Assembly: GCF_023061185.1 (NCBI RefSeq)
Contig: NZ_JAKGAK010000007.1
Span: 81,536 to 145,535 of the forward strand
Length of the DNA: 64,000 nt
Source of the DNA: Chromohalobacter beijerinckii
GTDB lineage: Bacteria; Pseudomonadota; Gammaproteobacteria; Pseudomonadales; Halomonadaceae
Direction: 5' to 3'
Made by a program: the position numbers and the translations under genes. Every line of letters begins with the position of its first letter. The stretch's first letter is position 1. This document shows, in pieces, positions 48,282-57,651 of this stretch. Below the pieces are notes generated by a model. That model was given only the letters and a program-made list of their open reading frames with translations, did no database searches and had not been told where the DNA came from.

Positions 48282-51044
48282 ATGTCTGGATTCTTCCGCC
48301 GTTTTTTTGCACCACGCTGGCAACATCGCGACCCTCGCGTCCGTCATGCTGCCATTGCGCAACTCGATATTCACAAATCGGCCGACCGCCACGCCCTCGA
48401 GCGCCTAACGCACGATGCGGATGCCAGCGTAAGGCGCGAGGCTCTCGCCCAGTTCGAGGACCCCTCGACGCTGCTTGAATGGCTCGGCACGCATGACAGC
48501 CCCGAGCTGCGAGCCCGTCTCATGCAGTTGTTGTCCGGCAGCGTGCCCGGGGCACCGCCCTTGACGCAACGCCTCGCTTTGCTCGACACACTGAACGATC
48601 GCGACCTGCTCGTGCAACTCGTCGAGACGGGGGACAATCAGGAACTACGCCTGACCGCGCTAGCCAAGCTCGATGACGAGGCAACGCTGATCCAGCAGGC
48701 ACGCGACAATGGCATTGCCGTGGTTCGCCACGCCGCGGCTGAGCGCGTCTCGAGCACCGAAGGCCTGCAACGCTTGGCGCGCGAAGCGAGGCGCGACAAA
48801 ATCGTCACGCGCAAGGCTCGCGAGCGCCTACAACGCCAACGTGCCGATGCCGCCGAAACGCAAGCCCAACAGGCCACTCGAAAACGCCTTCTGGAGGCCC
48901 TCGAAGCGCATGCCTTGCATGCCTGGGAACCTCTCTACGGTGCGCGTTATCGCCATCTTGTCCGCGAGTGGGAAGCACTGACCGACACCCCTAGCGACGA
49001 CCAGGAGCGGCGTTTTCAGGAAGCTAGCCAGCGCTGTCACAAGACGCTCTCCGATCATGAGACCGAAGGTCATGCCCAGCATCAGGCGATACAACGTCAG
49101 GACGAAGCAGCACGCACCCGCGAGGCGCTCGTCGAAGCACTTGAGGATGCCGTCGCGAGCCTCAAGCAGGCCTCGCAACTGACCCACCAGGACATCGACA
49201 GCCTGCGCGCCCAACAACGCCTGCACGGCGAACGCTGGCTGGCTCTTTCCGATCACTACCCACCGGAAGAGGACATCCAGGCACGCTATGCTGAAGCGCA
49301 AGCCGCTTGCCAGCATATCGGCGACGCTTGGGATCGTGCCTCGACGCAGGCCCAGTCACTCGAAGCCGCCTTGCGCGACGACCATGCCGCCATCGACGAC
49401 TGCCTGACGAGGATCGATTGGCCACACGACCTGCCACCCACGCCGCTGATTCACGAAGCCCGGCAACTACGTAACGCCGAAGCGGCCAATGCAAGCACGC
49501 CCGTCGACCTCTCGGCACTGCGTACGGACCTCGATAAACTCGAAAGCCAGCTCGATCGTGGCACTCTCAAGACCGCCAGCCGTCTACATCGGCAGCTGCG
49601 CCAGCGTATCGATGCCTTGCCCCGCGCCTCGCGCGGCGACCTGGAAGCCCACCTCAAGCGTCTCGGTGCTCGGCTGGCCGAGTTGCGCGACTGGCGCGGC
49701 TTCGTTGCAGGCCCCAAGCGCACGCAACTCATCGAAAGCATCGAAGCGCTGGCCGAGGATGACGAATCTCCCGATGCCGAGCGTGACCGCCGTCATCGTC
49801 AATTGGTCAAGGAATGGGCAGCGTTGGGCGATGCCGCTGCCACAGCAGAGCTTTCGCAGCGTTTTCGCAGTGCTTCGCAGCGCATTCACGCAGCCCTGAA
49901 CGACTGGTACCAGCAACGCGATGCCGCGCGAACCCGTAACCTCGAGGCACGCGAAGCACTGTGCGAACAACTCGAGGAACTCATCACGCACCCGGATGCC
50001 CAGGCTGACCCTGATGTGCTACGTCAGATTCGCGACCGTGCACGTGAGCAATGGCAGCAATTCTCGCCAGTCCCTCGCGAGCACGCCAAGCCGCTCGGCC
50101 AACGCTTCGGCCACATCCGCCATGAACTGCAGGCATTAATCGACCGTCGGGCCAATGAAATCGGCGAGGCCAAACGCGGTTTGATCGCCGAGGCCGAAGC
50201 CCTGATGGAAGCCGACATGCCCTCCTCGCAACGCACCGAAGCGGCCAAGACGCTCCAGTCCCGCTGGCGGGAACTGGGGCGTGCCGCCAAGGGCGAAGAG
50301 CAGATGCTATGGCGCCATTTCCGGGGACTTTGCGATCGTATCTTCGCCGCCCGTGAAGCTGAGCGGGAAAATCGTGCCCAAAAAGCCCAGGCACGCCTGG
50401 ACGACATGCAAGCCCTGATCGACCGCTTCGATGCCTGGCAACCCCAACGCGCCGACGACAGCGAGACGCTGGAACGTGCCGTGCGTGACGCCGAAGCCCT
50501 AGAGCCCTTACCCGGCGGCCGTCGTAGCGAAGGCATGCGCCGTCGTTGGCAAGGGATCGTACGTGCCCGTCGCGAGCGTCTCGCGCAACTGATCCTCGCT
50601 GAGCAAGCCGAACGCTGGACGCGCCTACGCCCTCTGCTCGACTCTCATGTCGCCGCGGATGACGCATCCTTGCGAGACGGCCAAACAGCGGATGTCGCGC
50701 TTCCCGAGGGCATGCCTCAGGACCTACAGGATGCCCATACGGCACGTAATGCGGCTCGCCGAGAGGGCGACAGCGAAACGGCGAATCACGAACTGAGCCG
50801 ACTGGTGGTTCAAGTGGCGCTGCTTGCCGACGAGCCGGTGGCTGCACAGGAAGAGCCGCTGCGCCTGGAGGTGCAAGTCGCACGGCTCAATAATGGCCTG
50901 GGCCAGGCACCGCAACCCGACCAGGAACTGGCCGACGTCTTGCGTCAATTGTTGGAAACCGGCCCTGTCGCGTCCGATGTCTGGGCCTCCCGCGTCACGC
51001 GCTTCGATGCCTTGTTCGATGTTATCGCCCAACGCGTAGCCTGA
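48282..51044 (+). CDS. DUF349 domain protein
   Basis: A 920-residue, highly charged helical protein. The first 170 residues look like HEAT-type helical repeats (DPRVRHAAIAQLDIHKSADR, ADASVRREALAQF). The rest is long coiled coil broken by DUF349 modules, recognised by recurring W-x2-L/F and RF-x3-L/R patterns (LVKEWAALGD, REQWQQFSPVPREHAKPLGQ, SRWRELGRAAKGEEQMLWRH). Cys is absent and Gln/Arg/Glu/Ala dominate. The function of DUF349 is unknown. No signal or membrane helix is present. It is monocistronic, with its own terminator. Confidence 0.8.
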   Translation: MSGFFRRFFAPRWQHRDPRVRHAAIAQLDIHKSADRHALERLTHDADASVRREALAQFEDPSTLLEWLGTHDSPELRARLMQLLSGSVPGAPPLTQRLALLDTLNDRDLLVQLVETGDNQELRLTALAKLDDEATLIQQARDNGIAVVRHAAAERVSSTEGLQRLAREARRDKIVTRKARERLQRQRADAAETQAQQATRKRLLEALEAHALHAWEPLYGARYRHLVREWEALTDTPSDDQERRFQEASQRCHKTLSDHETEGHAQHQAIQRQDEAARTREALVEALEDAVASLKQASQLTHQDIDSLRAQQRLHGERWLALSDHYPPEEDIQARYAEAQAACQHIGDAWDRASTQAQSLEAALRDDHAAIDDCLTRIDWPHDLPPTPLIHEARQLRNAEAANASTPVDLSALRTDLDKLESQLDRGTLKTASRLHRQLRQRIDALPRASRGDLEAHLKRLGARLAELRDWRGFVAGPKRTQLIESIEALAEDDESPDAERDRRHRQLVKEWAALGDAAATAELSQRFRSASQRIHAALNDWYQQRDAARTRNLEAREALCEQLEELITHPDAQADPDVLRQIRDRAREQWQQFSPVPREHAKPLGQRFGHIRHELQALIDRRANEIGEAKRGLIAEAEALMEADMPSSQRTEAAKTLQSRWRELGRAAKGEEQMLWRHFRGLCDRIFAAREAERENRAQKAQARLDDMQALIDRFDAWQPQRADDSETLERAVRDAEALEPLPGGRRSEGMRRRWQGIVRARRERLAQLILAEQAERWTRLRPLLDSHVAADDASLRDGQTADVALPEGMPQDLQDAHTARNAARREGDSETANHELSRLVVQVALLADEPVAAQEEPLRLEVQVARLNNGLGQAPQPDQELADVLRQLLETGPVASDVWASRVTRFDALFDVIAQRVA

Positions 51045-51058
51045 GGATGCTTGCGATG

Positions 51059-51090
51059 AGCGCTCCGCCAACCTGCTTTAGCGGAGCGCT
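51059..51090. terminator. Hairpin between DUF349 gene and phaB
   Basis: AGCGCTCCGC (51059-51068) pairs perfectly with GCGGAGCGCT (51081-51090) over a 12-base loop, between two convergent genes. No T-run is evident. Confidence 0.55.
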
Positions 51091-51102
51091 ACCATGGCCG
51101 AT

Positions 51103-51852
51103 TCAGCCCATGAACTGCCCACCGTTGATGTCCAGGTTGGCACCGGTAATGAACCCCGATTCGCGGTCGGCCAAGAACACCACCGCTCGCGCCACTTCCT
51201 CCGGCTCGCCAAACCGCTTGACCGGAATGCCCTCGCGGATCGATTCGCGAATCTTCTCGGGAATCAGCATGATCATGTCGGTGGCGATATAGCCTGGCGA
51301 GACGGTATTGACGGTAATACCCTTGGTCGCGGTTTCTTGCGCCAATGACATGGTCAGACCATGCATCCCCGCCTTGGCCGCCGCATAATTGGCCTGACCG
51401 AACTGCCCTTTACGTCCGTTGATCGAGGCGATGTTGACGATGCGCCCGTAGCCAGCCTCGAGCATGTCCTCGACCACACAACGGCAGGTGTTGAACACAC
51501 TGTTGAGATTGCAATCAATCACCTCACGCCATTGCTGAGGTGACATCTTCTTGAGCGTACTGTCACGTGTAATGCCGGCACAGTTGACCAGCAGCTCAAC
51601 CGGACCGTATTCGCGGCGAATGTCATCTACACCAGCGTGGCAAGCATCGAAGTCAGTAAGATTGATGCCTGCCAATGCCACATTGTCGATGCCCTCGGCG
51701 CGACGATCCGCAAGCCAGGCCTGAGCTTTCTCGCGGTTATGGTAACTCGCCACGACGAAATATCCCGCCTTGGCCAGCGCCAGGCATATTGCAGTCCCTA
51801 TGCCCCCGGTGCCCCCGGTGACCCAGGCAATGGGTGCTGTTTGCGTGGTCAT
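51103..51852 (-). CDS. phaB: Acetoacetyl-CoA reductase PhaB (SDR family)
   Basis: A 249-residue short-chain dehydrogenase. The NADPH motif TGGTGGIGTAIC, the NCAGITRD segment, Ser in NIASINGRKGQFGQ and the YAAAK active site are all present; GRKGQFGQANYAAAK is particularly typical of PhaB. It reduces acetoacetyl-CoA to (R)-3-hydroxybutyryl-CoA for polyhydroxybutyrate storage. ATG 51852 has a GGGGG site at proper spacing; an ATG two codons upstream is less likely. No phaA or phaC is adjacent. Confidence 0.93.
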   Translation of the reverse strand: MTTQTAPIAWVTGGTGGIGTAICLALAKAGYFVVASYHNREKAQAWLADRRAEGIDNVALAGINLTDFDACHAGVDDIRREYGPVELLVNCAGITRDSTLKKMSPQQWREVIDCNLNSVFNTCRCVVEDMLEAGYGRIVNIASINGRKGQFGQANYAAAKAGMHGLTMSLAQETATKGITVNTVSPGYIATDMIMLIPEKIRESIREGIPVKRFGEPEEVARAVVFLADRESGFITGANLDINGGQFMG

Positions 51853-51982
51853 GTCCATCCCCCCGTGATGTCGTGATGTGGCGCTTCTAGCGGGAAGTGC
51901 CACCTTGACTCGCCTCCATGGCGTCTTACCTCACTTCAGTATGATCGAGTTTGAGCGGGCTGCACGCTAGATGAATCCATTC

Positions 51983-52010
51983 TTGACTTAGGCCTCAAAA
52001 ACAGTAGAAT
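51983..52010 (+). promoter_or_regulatory. Sigma-70 promoter of the initiator tRNA
   Basis: TTGACT (51983-51988) and TAGAAT (52005-52010) are 16 bases apart. The -10 ends 14 bases before the tRNA 5' end, leaving almost no leader. Confidence 0.65.
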
Positions 52011-52023
52011 ACGTCCCAGTCGA

Positions 52024-52100
<77 letters not shown>

Positions 52101-52107
52101 AACAGAT

Positions 52108-52141
52108 AAAAAAGCGGCGTCCTTAAGGACGCCGCTTTTTT
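52108..52141 (+). terminator. Terminator of the initiator tRNA
   Basis: AAAAAAGCGGCGTCC (52108-52122) and its exact complement (52127-52141) flank a TTAA loop, and the stem ends in a T-run. It can also stop the convergent DUF3750 gene. Confidence 0.9.
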
Positions 52142-52167
52142 TATGCTTCCTGACCAGGCGTCGCACC

Positions 52168-52956
52168 TCACTCAGCCTCGCCAACCCCTTTCGTATGCTC
52201 GGATGACGCCATGCCCAGTCGTCCGATGCCCGGCAACTTGAGCGCTGGCCGCGTGATATCCACGCCCAGCGTCAGGCCCAGCAACTGCCACTCGATACCC
52301 TCGTCATAGGCCACGGTCAGGCCCAACAATCCGCCCAGAGATACCTGGTAGCCAGTCCCGCTAGGCGCCTCGGCCACGATGGAATTCAGCAGGTAATCCT
52401 TGCCCACGGCGGTCGGCGGAAAGTCGACACGCAATCCCGGAACCCGACGTACCACCCAGGCCACGAAGGTGTTGCTATTGGGCCCCGGCCACACGCGATA
52501 GCGGTCGGTCACTGGATACGCTGCCACGGCCTCGCGAATCTCGGGAATCGCACGCTCGGCCGCCTTACCTCGCAGCTCGGTCAGCAAGGTCGGGGCGCTT
52601 CCATACCAAGCCCGATCGGGCACGCCGCGACGCGAGGACACCGTGGGCCGCCGCCAGCCGAGAACCTGATGGACTTGGTAATGCGTCGCGTCGGCTGGCT
52701 TGGTGGCGATCCATGTATGCACGCCGAACGCTCCTCGCCAATCGAAGGCGCGGGCCGCGTATACCTGCACCAGGGCCTCGGGATGGGCACTCGGCGCGGG
52801 CGCCAGTTCCGCCGACGAACGGTCCGCCTGCGACCAGACGCCACCCAGCTCGATACGCTGACTCGCCAGCATATAGGCCGGGCCAGCCAGCAACAGGACC
52901 AGCACAACGGCCAGACTCACCGTCAGCCATAAGCTTTTCTTGATCGCTCGATGCAT
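52168..52956 (-). CDS. DUF3750 family protein
   Basis: A 262-residue protein with one N-terminal membrane helix (KKSLWLTVSLAVVLVLLLAG) and a periplasmic domain. The block FDWRGAFGVHTWIATKPADA, the YRVWPGPNSNTFVAWVVRRV stretch and YQVSLGGLLGLTVAYDEGIE are family-like; the conserved His, Asn and Ser suggest a cysteine-peptidase-like or hydrolase fold, but that is conjecture. GGAG six bases before ATG 52956 sets the start. Function is unknown. Confidence 0.72.
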   Translation of the reverse strand: MHRAIKKSLWLTVSLAVVLVLLLAGPAYMLASQRIELGGVWSQADRSSAELAPAPSAHPEALVQVYAARAFDWRGAFGVHTWIATKPADATHYQVHQVLGWRRPTVSSRRGVPDRAWYGSAPTLLTELRGKAAERAIPEIREAVAAYPVTDRYRVWPGPNSNTFVAWVVRRVPGLRVDFPPTAVGKDYLLNSIVAEAPSGTGYQVSLGGLLGLTVAYDEGIEWQLLGLTLGVDITRPALKLPGIGRLGMASSEHTKGVGEAE

Positions 52957-53111
52957 GCGGCTGTCTCCAGGCGTCGTGATGCACTCGCTCCATACCATTA
53001 CTCGCCAGCGCCGGGGGCTTGAATCCACGCCTCGTGACCCGCATAACGAGAGGCAGTTCAACAGCGTCTTTACGCTTTACGTTCACACGATACTATCGAA
53101 AGGCCATTGCC

Positions 53112-54056
53112 ATGCCGATCATCGACCCACGTACCGGCGAACCTCTTACGTCTCCTCAAAACGGAGACACTAGCGCCTCTCAAACCAATGCCGGCACTCA
53201 GGATGTCTCTCAGTACATCGTCGATGTCGACATGTCCAACTTCCAGCAAGTCGTGCTCGAAGGCTCGATGCAGGGGCCGGTATTGCTCGACAGTTGGGCG
53301 TCCTGGTGCGAGCCGTGCAAGAACCTCATGCCGGTGCTCGAAAAGCTGGCCCGCGAATACGGCGGCGCTTTTACCCTGGCCAAGCTGAACATCGAGGACA
53401 ATCAGGAAATCGCCACGCAACTCGGCATCCGCTCGGTGCCCGACGTCAAGCTAATCGTGCAGGGTCAGCTTTACGATCAGTTTCAGGGCGCACTGCCGGA
53501 GTCGCAGATCCGCGAATGGTTGTCGCAGTATCTCAAGGCGCCCGAGGCTGCCGAGGCCACCCCCGAGGAGCAAGCCCAACAGGCTCTCGAAGCGGGCGAT
53601 GCCGCCACCGCACGCGGTATCTACGAAACGCTGGTCAAGGAGTGGCCCGAGCACTATGACTATCAGATCGAGCTCGCTAGCGCGTTAGCCGCAGAAGGCA
53701 ATGCGGCGGATGCCCGATCGCTGCTCGACAACCTGCCACCGGAGCATCGGGATACGCCCAAGGCACGCGGCGTCCGCGCACGCCTAGACTTTGGTGAGGA
53801 AGCCCCAAGTGCCGAGGAAGTAGCCGAGTTGGGCGAGCGCGACGATAGCGAGGCGCAATTCAAGCGCGCCCTGCGCCAAGTCGCCGATGGCCAATACGAA
53901 GCCGGTCTCGATGCGCTACTCGCATTGATGAAGGCTGATCGTGCTTATGGCGACGATGTGGCTCGCAAGACCTTGCTGCGCGTCTTCGACGCCCTCGGCG
54001 CCGACCATCCGTTGACGGTGGCCTATCGCCGCAAGATGTTCGCGCTGCTCTACTAA
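53112..54056 (+). CDS. Thioredoxin-TPR protein, CnoX/YbbN-like
   Basis: A 314-residue protein with a thioredoxin fold (about 35-145) and a TPR-like helical region (about 165-314, AQQALEAGDAATARGIYETL). The redox site is WCEPC (C66, C69), and the cis-Pro segment is RSVPDVKLI. CnoX holds unfolded proteins under oxidative stress and hands them to GroEL. E. coli CnoX has a single-cysteine SQHC site, so this CXXC form may also be redox active. ATG 53112 follows an AAAGG site. Confidence 0.85.
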   Translation: MPIIDPRTGEPLTSPQNGDTSASQTNAGTQDVSQYIVDVDMSNFQQVVLEGSMQGPVLLDSWASWCEPCKNLMPVLEKLAREYGGAFTLAKLNIEDNQEIATQLGIRSVPDVKLIVQGQLYDQFQGALPESQIREWLSQYLKAPEAAEATPEEQAQQALEAGDAATARGIYETLVKEWPEHYDYQIELASALAAEGNAADARSLLDNLPPEHRDTPKARGVRARLDFGEEAPSAEEVAELGERDDSEAQFKRALRQVADGQYEAGLDALLALMKADRAYGDDVARKTLLRVFDALGADHPLTVAYRRKMFALLY

Positions 54057-54065
54057 GCCCTGCCA

Positions 54066-54096
54066 CAGGGGATGCCTCACGTCAGGACATCCCCTG
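54066..54096. terminator. Hairpin between cnoX-like gene and patB-like gene
   Basis: CAGGGGATG (54066-54074) pairs with CATCCCCTG (54088-54096) between two convergent genes. No clear T-run. Confidence 0.55.
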
Positions 54097-54119
54097 CGCC
54101 TCGCACCCCCGGAACATCG

Positions 54120-55277
54120 CTATCCGGAATGACAAAGCCGTGTATCGAGTCGTTCCAGCGCCTCTTCGAGTAGATGGGTGGGCGTGCCGAAGTTAAGCCG
54201 CACGAAGCCGGGGCACCCGAAATCGGCGCCATCTGACAAGGCGACGCGCGTCGAGTCCAGTAGGGTTTGCTGTGGCGAGGCGCCAAGCCCCGCCTCGCGC
54301 ATGTCGAGCCACGCCAGATAAGTCGCCTCGGGCGACGCCATCGTGACGCCAGGCCACCGGTTTACATGATCGCGCAACCTCTGCAGATTGGTGTTAAGCG
54401 TCGCCAGCAATTCACGGCGCCAGGCGTCGCCGTGAGCATACGCCGCCTGAGAGGCGGTCAATCCCAGGATGTTGACCTCGGGAAGTAACCCCGCTGCCGC
54501 CTCGCGAAAACGCCGCCGTAGCTCGGGGTCGGGAATCACCGCGCAGGCGCTCGACAGCCCAGCGATATTGAAGGTCTTGGAAGGCGCCCAGAGGGTGATC
54601 GTGCGTTGGGCCAGGGCCGGCGATAAAGACGCCAACGGACGATGCTGGCGCGTCGTGTCGAGTATCAGATCGCAATGCAGCTCGTCGGAGACGATCAACA
54701 GGTCGTGGCGCTCGGCAATTTCGCCCAGGGTATGTAGTTCGTGCTCGTCCCAGACGCGTCCCGTGGGATTGTGCGGATGGCACCATAGCAGCAGGCGTGT
54801 CTGCGGCGTGATCGAGGCTTCCAGCGCTTCGAGATCGAGACGCCAAGGCGCGCCCGGCGCCTCGGGCTCGGCCAGCATCACGCGCTCGGCGATGCGGCCG
54901 CTGCGTTCGGCCACACGTAGAAAAGGCGGATAGATCGGCGTCGCTGTCAGCACCGCCTGGCCAGGACTGCAGAAAGTCTGGGCGGCCAGATGTAGCGCCG
55001 GCACCACGCCGGGGATCCATACCTGCCAGTCAGGTTCGATCGACCAGCCGTAATGCTCGGCGCTCCACGCGCAGAGCGTCTCGCGAAGCGTATCGGTCAA
55101 TCTGCCATAACCGAAGACCCCATGGGACACGCGTTCCTCGAGCGCCGAGACGATCACCGGGGGCGACACGAAATCCATGTCCGCGACCCATAGCGGCAGG
55201 ACATCGTCAGCATAACGCTGCCATTTCTGTGAAGGATACTGTCGCCGATCCAACGGCGTGGCAAAATCGTATTGCAT
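54120..55277 (-). CDS. patB: PatB/MalY-type PLP C-S lyase (cystathionine beta-lyase-like)
   Basis: A 385-residue fold-type I PLP enzyme. LPLWVADMDFVSPP at the start and HGVFGYGR are family signatures, HNPTGRVWDEHEL is the substrate loop, VSDELHCDL carries the PLP Asp, and the PLP lysine lies in APSKTFNIAGLSS. Such enzymes cleave cystathionine or cysteine conjugates to pyruvate, ammonia and a thiol. ATG 55277 gives the usual family N-terminus; ATGs at 55289 and 55316 are possible. It is divergent from a gene starting 37 bases away. Confidence 0.88.
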   Translation of the reverse strand: MQYDFATPLDRRQYPSQKWQRYADDVLPLWVADMDFVSPPVIVSALEERVSHGVFGYGRLTDTLRETLCAWSAEHYGWSIEPDWQVWIPGVVPALHLAAQTFCSPGQAVLTATPIYPPFLRVAERSGRIAERVMLAEPEAPGAPWRLDLEALEASITPQTRLLLWCHPHNPTGRVWDEHELHTLGEIAERHDLLIVSDELHCDLILDTTRQHRPLASLSPALAQRTITLWAPSKTFNIAGLSSACAVIPDPELRRRFREAAAGLLPEVNILGLTASQAAYAHGDAWRRELLATLNTNLQRLRDHVNRWPGVTMASPEATYLAWLDMREAGLGASPQQTLLDSTRVALSDGADFGCPGFVRLNFGTPTHLLEEALERLDTRLCHSG

Positions 55278-55314
55278 GCTAAGACTCATCGACTCGAACG
55301 GAAGACTCTCGAAC

Positions 55315-55740
55315 ATGCCTGAAACCTCGTTCTATGCCAAGGCCATGCGAGGCACGCCACGTCTGGTGAGACGCTGGCTGATGCTGGGCCAGGCCGCCCC
55401 CGATCGTCTGGCGATGATTCTCGCCGATACCTCGCGCCTGGCCGGGCTCGGCGAACCGCAAGTCGAACCCGATGGGCGCTGTCTGCGTGAATGGAGCAGC
55501 GACTGCCAACCGCCTCTGTGGGCGGCACGTACCGCCGTCTTTCTGTTAATCCAGATGCCGGCACGCCCAACGCCTGACGACGAGGAGGAAGCCTGTGCCT
55601 GGGCCTACTGCTGGCTGCGCAACCGCGATTTTCAGTCCCTCGACGCCGCCCACGCGGCTCTACCGGACCACTTGCGCACACCGCTTGCCGATGCCCTGGA
55701 CGCCGCCTGGGTCGACCAGGATGCCTTGCGTCTTATCTGA
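55315..55740 (+). CDS. Conserved hypothetical protein
   Basis: A 141-residue protein, Trp/Ala/Leu-rich, with no signal peptide or membrane segment. It starts MPETSFYAKAMRGTPRLVRR and has a Cys-containing middle (DCQPPLWAARTAVF and EEACAWAYCWLRNRDF). I do not recognise a family. The reading frame stays open back to 55258, but this ATG is preferred because it has GGAAGA upstream. It is divergent from the PatB-like gene. Confidence 0.65.
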   Translation: MPETSFYAKAMRGTPRLVRRWLMLGQAAPDRLAMILADTSRLAGLGEPQVEPDGRCLREWSSDCQPPLWAARTAVFLLIQMPARPTPDDEEEACAWAYCWLRNRDFQSLDAAHAALPDHLRTPLADALDAAWVDQDALRLI

Positions 55741-55848
55741 GGACCACTAGCCAAGGGCTACGTATAGACTTGACCACATACCATCAGCAGCCGATGCTAG
55801 TTAGCGTGCAAAACACCTTTTTCGATGGCGGCGACCCGAGGAAATGAC

Positions 55849-56259
55849 ATGTTCACACGCCGCGTGGAGCCGGCTTTCTACGACACCGATGCCCTCGGGC
55901 ACATCAACAACACGCGCTTGCCGGCCTGGTTCGAGCTGGCACGCAACGATCTTTTTCGTCTGTTCGTGCCCGATCTTGATCCCCGTAAGTGGCCGTTAAT
56001 CATGGCCAAACTGGACGTAGAGTTCCGCGCCGAGCTGTTCTATGGGCAGGATGTCGAGATTCGCACCTGGATTTCGCGGCTGGGCAACAGCTCCTTCACC
56101 GTGGCCCAGGAGGCCTGGCAGGCAGGTCGCCTGGGCGCTCGAGGCCATGTGGTGCTGGTGCATTACGATCACACCGAGGGCTCGGCGGTAGCGTTGACCG
56201 GCGACCTTCGTGAGGCACTCGCCGCGCACCTGATCGACGAGGAGCCCGCCCCCGCATGA
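55849..56259 (+). CDS. Acyl-CoA thioesterase, 4HBT (YbgC-like) hotdog fold
   Basis: A 136-residue hotdog-fold thioesterase. The catalytic motif YDTDALGHINNTRLPAWFEL (with the active Asp) is typical of 4-hydroxybenzoyl-CoA-type and YbgC-like enzymes. It should hydrolyse a short or aromatic acyl-CoA; the substrate is unknown. GAGGA seven bases before ATG 55849 selects this start. It overlaps the next gene by four bases (ATGA). Confidence 0.88.
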   Translation: MFTRRVEPAFYDTDALGHINNTRLPAWFELARNDLFRLFVPDLDPRKWPLIMAKLDVEFRAELFYGQDVEIRTWISRLGNSSFTVAQEAWQAGRLGARGHVVLVHYDHTEGSAVALTGDLREALAAHLIDEEPAPA

Positions 56260-56726
56260 CGCCTGCCATTCGACTTCTGAAGCGCGAGGCCATCCCGCAC
56301 GAGGTGCTGCAATACACGCACGATCCCAAGGTCGCCGCCTACGGCGAGGAAGCCGTAAAGGCGCTGGGGCTGGCACCGGATAGCGTGTTCAAGACCTTGC
56401 TCGCCCAACTCGATGACGGGCGGCTCGTCGTCGCCCTGGTGCCCGTCATGGCCACACTCGACCTCAAGGGACTCGCCAAGGCTGCCGGCGCACGAAAAGC
56501 CAAGATGGCCGACCCCATGCTGGCCGAGCGCACCACGGGCTACGTCGTGGGTGGCATCAGCCCGCTAGGGCAGCGCAAGCGCCTGCCTACCTTCGTGGAC
56601 GACAGCGCCCATGCCTTGTCGTCGCTCCACGTCAGTGGCGGTCGGCGCGGCCTGGAAATATGCCTGGCGCCGATGGCATTGATCGATCTGCTCGAGGCGA
56701 CCACGGCCCCGCTGACGCGGGCATGA
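56256..56726 (+). CDS. ybaK: Cys-tRNA(Pro) deacylase YbaK
   Basis: A 156-residue YbaK/EbsC protein that removes cysteine from mischarged tRNA-Pro. The features are MTPAIRLLKREAIPHEVLQY at the start, SVFKTLLAQL, the invariant K in RKAKMADP, and the GYVVGGISPLGQRKRLPTFV loop. It is translationally coupled to the thioesterase gene upstream. Confidence 0.93.
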   Translation: MTPAIRLLKREAIPHEVLQYTHDPKVAAYGEEAVKALGLAPDSVFKTLLAQLDDGRLVVALVPVMATLDLKGLAKAAGARKAKMADPMLAERTTGYVVGGISPLGQRKRLPTFVDDSAHALSSLHVSGGRRGLEICLAPMALIDLLEATTAPLTRA

Positions 56727-56754
56727 CACACTTTCGATAGGTGGGAAGGCTCGC

Positions 56755-57069
56755 ATGGCGATTCGCTACGATCTATGGCTCACGCCCGACGACAAGCCCC
56801 GACACCGCCGGGTCGAGCAAGCGTTGGAGCGCTTCTTCGTGGCACGCTTCGCCGACTATCCTCACCTGCGGTTGCCCGGCGCTGATCCCTACGATTATGA
56901 TGCTCCATTCAACCGCCTGTATGACGCCTTACTCGCACGAGCACGCGACTACTGCGAGCGTGAATGGCACTACGTGCCAACGCCCGCGCAGCTCAATACG
57001 GCATTCTTCCGGGCCGTGGCCCACTCGCCGAAATTCGTACTGGACCCCCGCGATGGTGATTCGCCCTGA
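56755..57069 (+). CDS. Conserved hypothetical protein upstream of DUF501 gene
   Basis: A 104-residue protein with many aromatic and charged residues (MAIRYDLWLTPDDKPRHRRV start, NRLYDALLARARDYCEREWH middle). No motif is recognised. It follows ybaK by 28 bases, and its end overlaps the DUF501 gene by 17 bases, which suggests joint translation. Confidence 0.65.
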   Translation: MAIRYDLWLTPDDKPRHRRVEQALERFFVARFADYPHLRLPGADPYDYDAPFNRLYDALLARARDYCEREWHYVPTPAQLNTAFFRAVAHSPKFVLDPRDGDSP

Positions 57070-57574
57070 AACGGCGCCCGATGAGCGCCAACTGGCCCTC
57101 ATTACTCAACAACTGGGCCGCGCGCCGCGTGGCATCCAAACCGTGGCTGCGGCCACGCAAGACGGCACCCCGCTGGTGCTGCGCATGCATGCCATCGTCG
57201 ACGACAAACCGTTCCCGACGCATTTCTGGCTATGCTCCGACCACTTGAAAGTCGCCATCTCGCGCATCGAGGCCCAAGGCGTTATCAAGGCTCTCGAGTC
57301 ACGCCTTCAGGAAGAGACCGACTTCATGGCCGCGTATCGGCGTAGTCACGAGGATTACGTGGCCCAGCGCTGGCAGACCATGAGCGACGCGGAGCGCGAC
57401 ATCGTCGACCGCCAAGGCTATCGCGACCTCTTCACGCGGCGCGGCATCGGCGGCATCGCCAACTGGGATCAAGTGCGCTGTCTGCATATGCAATACGCCC
57501 ATCATCTATGCGGCGACAACGCCATCGGCCGCTGGATGGATGCCGAGTACGATGTGCTCGCCTGTCTGCGTTAG
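57053..57574 (+). CDS. DUF501 family protein
   Basis: A 173-residue protein. The segments RAPRGIQTVAAATQDGTPLV, PFPTHFWLCSDHL and GIGGIANWDQVRCLHMQYAH are typical of DUF501, whose function is unknown. The last segment with conserved His and Asp suggests a metal or nucleotide site but this is conjecture. The start ATG 57053 lies within the end of the preceding gene. Confidence 0.85.
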   Translation: MVIRPETAPDERQLALITQQLGRAPRGIQTVAAATQDGTPLVLRMHAIVDDKPFPTHFWLCSDHLKVAISRIEAQGVIKALESRLQEETDFMAAYRRSHEDYVAQRWQTMSDAERDIVDRQGYRDLFTRRGIGGIANWDQVRCLHMQYAHHLCGDNAIGRWMDAEYDVLACLR

Positions 57575-57651
57575 CGTTCTGTGACACCTGGCAGTTCATC
57601 GTGCAAGACAAGGATGTCGAGACAAGTCTATCGATCTGATAAGGGGGAATC

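Noticed and set aside
48176..48478. 100-codon frame overlapping the start of the DUF349 gene
   Set aside because: It overlaps the better-supported 920-residue frame and has no family features.
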